The notes under the pieces: generated by a model
Databases searched by the model: none
Seen by the model: the letters and a program-made list of their open reading frames with translations, nothing else
Told to the model about the DNA's origin: nothing
Position numbers and translations under genes: made by a program
Shown: one piece after another, positions 13,690-18,908 of the stretch
How the letters are laid out: each line of letters opens with the position of its first letter
Position numbering within the stretch: the first letter of the stretch is position 1
From: a virus
Strand: one strand, 5' to 3'
DNA: 26,461 nucleotides
IMG/VR virus record: IMGVR_UViG_3300032296_000876
Location: 1-26,461 of that record

Positions 13690-15219
13690 CTAGACTTGAA
13701 TTGAAAAGAATCGTGCAACCGGCGGTGGTGGTTCAAGCGGTTGTGTCGCTCGGTCATAACCAAAGATTGATGCAACTGCAGCATCTACCTTGCGCCGACT
13801 ACTTGCCTTGGCAACCATAACACCACGGCTTGATTGTTTGGTTACACAGTTTGCAACGTGTCGTGCAAGTCTTTCATCACCATCGTGTGTAAACGATTCG
13901 TTGACTACGGCCTCATAGAATTTTTGTGTTGCGGGTACCATATTTGCAGCACTGTTGGGGTAACTAACAACTGGCAAGCCTTCTTCATCAAGAACCATAA
14001 AAGTTCGTTGCCATCGTGCGGGGTCAAATACGATTTCTCGCACGTTAAATCTTTCATCTCTGAAGGTGTCAATAATTGTTTGCTCGACCTCTGCAACGGG
14101 GATATGCCACCCTTGTTCTGCATCGTCTGGCCTTTCCCATAATCCAACAACCATCAAGTGAGGCTTTTCCCCACCCAATAACCACATCACAAGCGCAGTT
14201 GAGTCATTAGAAAACGCGCCATCAAAGGCAAGAATTACATCCTCGCCAGGTTCGGGGTAACGGTCACGATCAATAAGCGCTTCCCACGCCCCCGTTGGCA
14301 ACCAAGCCACTGAGGTATTGACGAAACAATTAAGGCGCTTGGTTCTAAATTCTGCTTCGGGTGTGCGCAAAACTGCGCTTTGCATTTCCTCTGCATCAAG
14401 TAAATCGTTATAGCCAGGATTTGCTTCAAGCCAAAGTGATTGATCTCGGTGATCACCTTCAGGTGTTGTTGGCTCCCACCAAGAAAAGAAAAACGATGGG
14501 TCTTTTTTCTCACCCTTAACAACTTGCTGGCCGTATTGGTAGAGCGAATAGCAAAGTGAATCTTGGCCGTTGCTCTGTGTCTTAACGCCTGCAGTTGTAA
14601 TGCCAAGGAGAAGTGAATCAGCTCTAGCACCACCTGCAAGACTAAGTACGTTCCATAATTCCCAACTTGGTTGGGCGTGAACCTCATCAAAGATCACAAG
14701 CGGTGACGGGTTCAAACCTTCTTTTGAATAAGCCTCTGCAGAAAGTACGCGGTAAACGCTGCCTTTGTCTTTGAACTCAATAGCATCACGGTACAAAGTA
14801 AACATTGACGATAACTCATCATCAAGTTCAATCATCCGCTTGGCAGTACCAAACACAATGCGTGCCTGATCTCGGTCAGCAGCGCACGAATAAATTTCAG
14901 AGCCGTTGCCACCAAGGGTTAAACCTGCAAGACCCATTGATGCTGCCAATGCGCTCTTGCCATTTTTCCGCGACATTCCAACAAGTGCGGTGCGGTGGCG
15001 AAATCTGCCATCATCCCTACGAGCTAGAACGTGCTTCAATAATTCTTTTTGCCACCCGCGCAGTTCAAGTAACTTGCCTGCAGGGGAAGCAACTGAATCT
15101 TTGGTGACTCGACAAACGGCCTCTGCAAAGTTGGCATACATCTCGCCATCGCCGTTGATCTGTTCCTCAATCGGCACCGGCGTAAGCCAACGCGGTGGCC
15201 ACCCTTGAATTTCAGCCAT
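13690..15219 (-). CDS. terL: Terminase large subunit
   Basis: 509 aa from the ATG at 15219; an in-frame TTG six codons earlier is also possible and neither has a clear ribosome-binding site. The N-terminal ATPase shows the Walker A variant GMSRKNGKS at about 81-89 and Walker B 'PLVIFDEVHAQ' with Asp178-Glu179. The C-terminal RNase H-like nuclease shows 'ILAFDGAFSNDSTALV' and 'VREIVFDPARWQ', with further acidic residues near 'RRKVDAAVASIFGYDRA'. The enzyme cuts concatemeric DNA and pumps it into the prohead through the portal. It overlaps the small terminase end by 8 nt and is followed by the small membrane protein and portal. Confidence 0.93.
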   Translation of the reverse strand: MAEIQGWPPRWLTPVPIEEQINGDGEMYANFAEAVCRVTKDSVASPAGKLLELRGWQKELLKHVLARRDDGRFRHRTALVGMSRKNGKSALAASMGLAGLTLGGNGSEIYSCAADRDQARIVFGTAKRMIELDDELSSMFTLYRDAIEFKDKGSVYRVLSAEAYSKEGLNPSPLVIFDEVHAQPSWELWNVLSLAGGARADSLLLGITTAGVKTQSNGQDSLCYSLYQYGQQVVKGEKKDPSFFFSWWEPTTPEGDHRDQSLWLEANPGYNDLLDAEEMQSAVLRTPEAEFRTKRLNCFVNTSVAWLPTGAWEALIDRDRYPEPGEDVILAFDGAFSNDSTALVMWLLGGEKPHLMVVGLWERPDDAEQGWHIPVAEVEQTIIDTFRDERFNVREIVFDPARWQRTFMVLDEEGLPVVSYPNSAANMVPATQKFYEAVVNESFTHDGDERLARHVANCVTKQSSRGVMVAKASSRRKVDAAVASIFGYDRATQPLEPPPPVARFFSIQV

Positions 15220-15676
15220 TCTTTTTTTGCGCTTCAAGTAAGGCTTCTAGTTTCCCCTTGGCCTTAACTTCAGCGACCCCCAACTTAGTGCGATCTGCAG
15301 GTGTTAAACCAAGCAGAGAAAGTAATTTGATAATGTCATTTTCAATTGTGTTCAACATTGAAAACAATGGGTTGGCATAGGCATAGCCTTTGTCGGTGTA
15401 GAGAACATAGTTGTTATCTGACAACTGCTCGCGCAAAATGTATTTCTTATCCATCTTTTCGCAAAGTTCAATGAGCAACTTGGCATCACTTGTTGCAACC
15501 CACGGTGCTATCTCACGAATCTCAAGCCATAATTTTTGACCTGCATCTGATAGGTGCAACGGCGCATTTGAAACTTGTGGCAAGGAAATTACATTTGCCA
15601 ATTTTGGCAGTTTCTGCTTGCCAGGGTTTCCATTACGGCGCTTGACTTCATTTGGCTTTGGTGGTGGACCCGACAC
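15212..15676 (-). CDS. terS: Terminase small subunit, P27 family
   Basis: 154 aa, GTG start with GAGGT seven bases upstream. 'MSGPPPKPNEVKRRNGNPGKQKLPK' is the usual basic N-terminus, and 'LGLTPADRTKLGVAEVKAKGKLEALL' is the P27-family signature near the C-terminus. The middle 'LSDAGQKLWLEIREIAPWVATSDAKLLIELCEKMDKKYILREQL' is helical. It recognises the packaging site and regulates the large subunit, whose gene follows with a short overlap. It lies 15 nt downstream of a stand-alone AEP primase gene. Confidence 0.88.
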   Translation of the reverse strand: MSGPPPKPNEVKRRNGNPGKQKLPKLANVISLPQVSNAPLHLSDAGQKLWLEIREIAPWVATSDAKLLIELCEKMDKKYILREQLSDNNYVLYTDKGYAYANPLFSMLNTIENDIIKLLSLLGLTPADRTKLGVAEVKAKGKLEALLEAQKKNG

Positions 15677-15691
15677 GCTTACCTCGATTTG

Positions 15692-16348
15692 CTAAGAATT
15701 TATCGCCCCCGATAAATTGACTGAATCAATTATGTTCATCACGCTGCTTACTGGATCATTAAACTTTTTCAATTTCTTAGGTGAGCGATTGAATCGCTTG
15801 CCCGTCATTGTGAAGTAACGACCCGTTGCATAAATCTCAATGCCGCCATCTGCGATTGCAAATCGGCGGCCACTAAACAATTCAGCCTTGGCAATAATGT
15901 GGATGCCGTTGCCTGATGGAGAAAGTTCCATATAAGTACCGGCAAAGACTGTGACAATTGCCTGCGCCCAATCTTTTAACTTGCCATTGGCAAAGGCGTT
16001 GTCTAGGTCGATGCCGATGATGCCGTCACCATTAAAGACAAAACCCATACCAACGCCAGCCTTTGACTGCTTGGCAAATTCATAAAAGTTCCAAGTGCTT
16101 AAATCGTTGACCTTGGCAAAGTCATCCCAAATGGTCAATGGAATCTTTGAACGTGAGTAACGAATCCAACGCCTGCGATCTATCAACTCTTGCGGAAAAG
16201 GTTTGCGGTGCGATTGAACGCGGCAACGCGTGGAGCAATAGATTGCATCGGCTCTCACGCGCAGACTCAGTTCTTGGCCACACTCGGCACAGGCAAAGCT
16301 AGTTTCCATGCGTACATCATAAACCCAAATGTAACGGCTACGCGCCAT
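15692..16348 (-). CDS. Stand-alone AEP-type primase/polymerase with N-terminal zinc finger
   Basis: 218 aa. Cys20-X2-Cys23 and Cys38-X3-Cys42 form a probable zinc finger. The archaeo-eukaryotic primase core follows: hhhDhD as 'IGIDLDNAF' (Asp114, Asp116), the 'SPSGNGIHI' element with His150, and 'GGIEIYATGRYFTMTGKRF' with Glu171 and Arg177. The layout matches the prim-pol domain of phage/plasmid P4-NrS-1-type proteins ('gfvf....iiGIDLDn'). No helicase domain is attached. It may prime replication or synthesise DNA during repair or packaging. Its position between HNH nucleases and the small terminase is unusual, since the main replication gene lies 2.5 kb upstream. The ATG at 16348 has AGGT close by; Met14 is an alternative start. 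Confidence 0.82.
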   Translation of the reverse strand: MARSRYIWVYDVRMETSFACAECGQELSLRVRADAIYCSTRCRVQSHRKPFPQELIDRRRWIRYSRSKIPLTIWDDFAKVNDLSTWNFYEFAKQSKAGVGMGFVFNGDGIIGIDLDNAFANGKLKDWAQAIVTVFAGTYMELSPSGNGIHIIAKAELFSGRRFAIADGGIEIYATGRYFTMTGKRFNRSPKKLKKFNDPVSSVMNIIDSVNLSGAINS

Positions 16349-16592
16349 TGACCTGCACTTTTATATGCAAGTAAAAATAAAGAAAGCCTTAAAAGGTCAT
16401 TACAGGCGTTCAGTTAAGTTTTAGGTCAAACTTAGTCAAGATTTATTTTGCGTGGCTCTACGGGGCGCACAAGCCCTTAAAACCCCACTGTGGCTAACTA
16501 TCGGATACCTACGCAAAGGAGAACAGTGGGTTCCTATGGATACGGTTCCTAGAACTTTTACCCCGTACCCATGAGTGCCACGGGGGGTGTTT
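16349..16592. other. 243-bp intergenic region; candidate packaging (cos/pac) and promoter region
   Basis: No gene is seen. Contents: (i) inverted repeat CCCACTGT/ACAGTGGG at 16484-16491 and 16523-16530; (ii) direct repeat GGTTCCTA at 16529-16536 and 16544-16551; (iii) related GGATAC-containing segments at 16499-16509 and 16535-16545; (iv) stem CCCCGT/ACGGGG at 16561-16566 and 16580-16585; (v) on the minus strand, TTGACT (16434-16439) and TTGACC (16424-16429) -35-like boxes, with TAACTG (17-nt spacing) and TGTAAT (19-nt spacing) as weak -10 candidates. It separates HNH nuclease genes from the primase/terminase operon, a typical neighbourhood for cos. Confidence 0.45.
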
Positions 16593-16898
16593 CTACCCGT
16601 TTCCCTTTTGTGAATTGTGTGATCGGCAGAGAACGCGCAGGTTGGTGATCTCTAAACGTAACCAAGGTGCTTCACTCAAAGGAATAATGTGATCAACTGT
16701 GAGGTCTTGGCTCTTGCATCCTGCAATGGAGCAGAATGGTTGCAATGTTCTTAAATGTTTACTCAGCTTGTTCCAAGAATAATCGTATCCTCGATCTATT
16801 CGTCTTGGTCTTGCTCGCTCTTTAACTCGCTTGCACTCATCACACCTGGGGGCGCGTACCACCCGCCTGCATCCTGGGCAAGGTTTAGGTAATGTCAT
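16593..16898 (-). CDS. HNH endonuclease
   Basis: 101 aa from the ATG at 16898, which has GGAGCAACACG before it; an upstream in-frame ATG lacks this. Four Cys in two CxxC pairs (7, 10, 19, 22) form a zinc knuckle, then 'YDYSWNKLSKHLRTLQPFC' (Cys56, Cys61), the HNH core 'LTVDHIIPL' (Asp69-His70), Asn86 and 'LCRSHNSQK' (Cys91, His94). HNH nucleases of this type near terminase genes (for example HK97 gp74) assist cos cleavage and packaging. The gene overlaps the upstream endonuclease VII gene by 14 nt and is followed by the candidate packaging region. Confidence 0.85.
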   Translation of the reverse strand: MTLPKPCPGCRRVVRAPRCDECKRVKERARPRRIDRGYDYSWNKLSKHLRTLQPFCSIAGCKSQDLTVDHIIPLSEAPWLRLEITNLRVLCRSHNSQKGNG

Positions 16899-17259
16899 CG
16901 TGTTGCTCCAAGTATTCAATTGCATAAGATAAGAACACAACAGAATCCCTGAATTGACCTAAGCCTAAGTTGCACGCATTGCACAATAATCCACGCACCT
17001 GATTGGTTTCGTGGTTATGATCTACACATAAACCTTGAGTGAGATCATCTGCATTGATACCGCATATTGCACACGCATTGTTCTGTGTTTCTAATAAAAA
17101 TTTGCGTTGATTAGATGAGATGTTTGTGATTCGCCGGTGCATATTCCTGCATTCAGTACAAGTAGTGCGCCGTTTGTTAGGCGTTCTCTTATCGTGATTG
17201 TATGCGGTAAGCGGTTTGTCTATGTTGCATTTGCGGCAAATCTGTTTGTTATTCGTCAT
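16885..17259 (-). CDS. Recombination endonuclease VII (HNH family)
   Basis: 124 aa. N-terminal zinc site Cys8-X2-Cys11 and Cys34-X2-Cys37; the endonuclease VII core has Cys63-X2-Cys66, 'GLCVDHNHETNQVRGLLCNACNLGLGQF' with Asp80-His81-Asn82-His83 and Cys93-X2-Cys96, all diagnostic residues of the T4 gp49-like family. These enzymes cut Holliday junctions and branched DNA, clearing branches before packaging. The gene starts 11 nt inside the end of the upstream 59-aa ORF and overlaps the HNH gene, so three small genes are coupled. Confidence 0.88.
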   Translation of the reverse strand: MTNNKQICRKCNIDKPLTAYNHDKRTPNKRRTTCTECRNMHRRITNISSNQRKFLLETQNNACAICGINADDLTQGLCVDHNHETNQVRGLLCNACNLGLGQFRDSVVFLSYAIEYLEQHDDIT

Positions 17260-17428
17260 CCTCAGTTAACTTTTCAAATTCCTCTGAGGATATGAAATAG
17301 CGATTGTAAGCCTCAAGTGTTGAGTTGGTTGCACGATTCAATAAAGTTTCAATTGCATCAAAAGACATTTGCTGATCGGTCATTATGTCTGTTGTTACCT
17401 CACCGATGCTGACTGAAATGCTGAGCAT
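17249..17428 (-). CDS. Small acidic 59-aa protein
   Basis: 59 codons, MLSISVSIGEVTTDIMTDQQ then MSFDAIETLLNRATNSTLEAYNRYFISSEEFEKLTEDDE. GGAG lies eight bases before the ATG at 17428; the inner ATG at 17383 is a possible shorter start. It overlaps the upstream 57-aa ORF by 34 nt and the endonuclease VII start by 11 nt. It is acidic and helical, with no recognised domain. The tight overlaps support a real gene. Confidence 0.55.
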   Translation of the reverse strand: MLSISVSIGEVTTDIMTDQQMSFDAIETLLNRATNSTLEAYNRYFISSEEFEKLTEDDE

Positions 17429-17568
17429 TTGGTCAACTCCAATCGTGAGTCCAATAGATCATCAATGAATTTATCAACTAAATGTTTCTTTGAATCAATG
17501 GTCTTGGCTCGCGTATGCACTGCAAACGCCAATGCTTCATCTATCTCTTTGATTGTTTCGGTATCCAT
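17395..17568 (-). CDS. Small hypothetical protein, 57 aa
   Basis: 57 codons from the ATG at 17568, MDTETIKEIDEALAFAVHTR then AKTIDSKKHLVDKFIDDLLDSRLELTKCSAFQSASVR. The frame is open further upstream to a TTG at 17628, but that would place a strong intrinsic terminator inside the gene, so the ATG is preferred. It is helical, with alternating acidic and basic patches; no family recognised. It is the first gene after the terminator and heads the nuclease cluster. Confidence 0.55.
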   Translation of the reverse strand: MDTETIKEIDEALAFAVHTRAKTIDSKKHLVDKFIDDLLDSRLELTKCSAFQSASVR

Positions 17569-17577
17569 ATCCTGTCC

Positions 17578-17610
17578 ATAAATAAATAAAGCCCAACCAT
17601 AATGGTGGGC
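17578..17610 (-). terminator. Intrinsic terminator downstream of the regulator operon
   Basis: On the minus strand GCCCACCATT and ATGGTTGGGC form a GC-rich stem with a very short loop and one bulge, followed directly by TTTATTTATTT. This is a clear intrinsic terminator. It lies 70 nt after the stop of the HTH gene (17680) and just before the next ATG (17568). A TTGACA box lies upstream of it, so it may also act as an attenuator. Confidence 0.75.
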
Positions 17611-17643
17611 GGTCTTTGGGGATAGCAATACCTGTTACACGGA

Positions 17644-17676
17644 AGTGTATCAACAACCTGTGAACTTTTCTGTCAA
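17644..17676 (-). promoter_or_regulatory. Possible promoter and small inverted repeat
   Basis: On the minus strand a perfect TTGACA (17671-17676) is followed at 17 nt by TTGATA (17648-17653), a poor -10, or at 21 nt by TACACT (17644-17649). The 5-bp inverted repeat TACAC/GTGTA around TTCC overlaps the latter. Transcripts would meet the terminator within about 40 nt. Confidence 0.3.
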
Positions 17677-17679
17677 GTT

Positions 17680-18429
17680 TTATCTTGCTTTGATCACACC
17701 TGCTAAGTCATAGAGCTGACCTCTGTTGGCAATGTTGTTGGCCTTGATGATCTTATAGACCTGGCGCTGAGTCAGCCCTAGCCACAATGCAATGGCCTCA
17801 ACATCGAGAAAGAATCGGCGCGTTGGATTGCTCATCGCCAATGTAACCAATCGCAAGACTGACCACGATTGCTTGCACCCATAACAACTGACCTCATTGC
17901 TTAGGCCATTGTCGGATACTGCCACCACGTCAATGACTACAAACTTTCGGCAGTCATCGGTTGGGCAAGGAATCCTGCGCGGTTGCTCAATGAATCGCTT
18001 GGCTGCTGCCATTCCCTTACTGTGTAGCTCTTTGACCTCATTGAAAAAATCTCCCACCCATTCCTGCCCTAATGTCCACTCAAGGTGGGCAAGGTGGAAA
18101 TCACAGGTTGCCTGAACCTCTGCATCAATCGTTGGCTCACGCTTGAGCAGCGCCGGCGGGGTCAACTGCCGTGCGCTGCGAACCATTGACTCCCAACTAT
18201 GCAAGATGGCAAGCAGCTCGGTAGCCATCGAGTAATCAAGGGCGTTGACGTTAACACCAATACTGCGTTCGGCGCTGACTGCGCCTGAGGCTGATCTGCC
18301 TGGCTCAATGTAGAAACCTGCCTCATATTGCAAGGCGGGGATTTCAGTCAGCCAAGCGGTCAGGTTAAGTCGGCAATGTCTGCAGGTGCCTTCAATGGCT
18401 GAACGTTGGCAAATGGCGCAGGTACTCAA
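17680..18429 (-). CDS. Zinc-finger and HTH DNA-binding protein
   Basis: 249 aa, TTG start supported by GGGAG seven bases upstream and a 4-nt overlap (TTGA) with the previous gene. N-terminal Cys4-X2-Cys7/Cys16-X2-Cys19 zinc knuckle; a central helical region; a second zinc ribbon near 155-190 (CPTDDC ... CYGC); and a C-terminal helix-turn-helix (VEAIALWLGLTQRQVYKIIKANNI, about 208-231) of the kind used by phage/plasmid regulators. It probably binds DNA and may control the switch to late genes or act at the repeat region upstream. It is the last gene before the terminator. Such proteins are common in actinophages and usually unnamed. Confidence 0.75.
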   Translation of the reverse strand: MSTCAICQRSAIEGTCRHCRLNLTAWLTEIPALQYEAGFYIEPGRSASGAVSAERSIGVNVNALDYSMATELLAILHSWESMVRSARQLTPPALLKREPTIDAEVQATCDFHLAHLEWTLGQEWVGDFFNEVKELHSKGMAAAKRFIEQPRRIPCPTDDCRKFVVIDVVAVSDNGLSNEVSCYGCKQSWSVLRLVTLAMSNPTRRFFLDVEAIALWLGLTQRQVYKIIKANNIANRGQLYDLAGVIKAR

Positions 18430-18767
18430 AATGGAACTCCCTCACTTGGTTGTCTTGGAATCGGTCTGTTGAAGTATTCAGGGGCAACCTCACCAAATCG
18501 AAATGCTGATGGGTCGCAGATGTGATCACCTAAGACAATCGCCTTGGCTGCCTTCAAGTACGCACCCCGCCGTGGCGTTGTCTCAAAGGATTCGGCAGTG
18601 CGGTGAATCTGATGGGTTCGCCTGCCCATCAGCTTTGCCACGATCTCTTGGCTTAAAGTCAATGGGGTCACATCAAGGCGGGTCACAAATCCTGCCCAAC
18701 ACAATCCGACCCATACGATGTTGCCACACTTGCGACAATCTGAAATGTAGAAATTGTTGTTGATCAT
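18426..18767 (-). CDS. Zinc-binding hypothetical protein
   Basis: 113 aa. N-terminal Cys11-X2-Cys14 (DCRKCG) with Cys23 form a partial zinc site, followed by 'VTRLDVTPLTLSQEIVAKLMGRRTHQIHRTAESFETTPR' and 'LGDHICDP', a layout I have seen in short actinophage proteins beside HTH regulators. It is the first gene after the GTACC-repeat region and overlaps the HTH gene. It may be the regulator's partner. The start has AGG nine bases upstream. The zinc-binding role is inferred from Cys/His spacing only. Confidence 0.62.
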   Translation of the reverse strand: MINNNFYISDCRKCGNIVWVGLCWAGFVTRLDVTPLTLSQEIVAKLMGRRTHQIHRTAESFETTPRRGAYLKAAKAIVLGDHICDPSAFRFGEVAPEYFNRPIPRQPSEGVPF

Positions 18768-18908
18768 CTAGGCGTACCTGTACCGAGTGTGATGGTGTAC
18801 CTACTTCCGTATATATACATATACGGAACGGTACGCACACCGATCACGCTCAAAACTGCCCCTGTACCTAAAATAAAAAGGTACACAAAAGGTACGGTAC
18901 GGTACACC
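18768..18908. promoter_or_regulatory. Repeat-rich intergenic region: candidate origin or operator/promoter
   Basis: 141 bp with no gene. A perfect palindrome lies at 18805-18828 (arms TTCCGTATAT / ATATACGGAA, spacer ATAC). Nine copies of GTACC or its complement GGTAC occur at 18774, 18780, 18797, 18830, 18864, 18880, 18891, 18896 and 18901, three of them in direct 5-bp steps at 18891-18905. Left of the palindrome they read GTACC and right of it mostly GGTAC. The AT-rich core could contain a -10 element for the downstream operon. The position between the primase-helicase and the HTH gene suits an origin with iterons, or a multi-site operator. Confidence 0.6.
18805..18828. repeat. 24-bp perfect palindrome
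   Basis: Ten-base arms TTCCGTATAT and ATATACGGAA separated by ATAC. This is a dimer-sized protein-binding site or an AT-rich cruciform. It is flanked on both sides by GTACC/GGTAC repeats. Confidence 0.85.

Noticed and set aside
14235-14690. 151-codon ORF inside the large terminase gene
   Set aside because: Alternative frame of the terminase with no recognisable motif, unlike the case of the ORF inside the methyltransferase.
16376-16416. CCTTTTAAGG palindrome as terminator
   Set aside because: Four-base arms are too short and no T-run on the transcribed side follows a stable stem.
17569-17628. TTG extension of the 57-aa gene
   Set aside because: The extension would encode the intrinsic terminator stem and T-run; the ATG at 17568 lies just after it.
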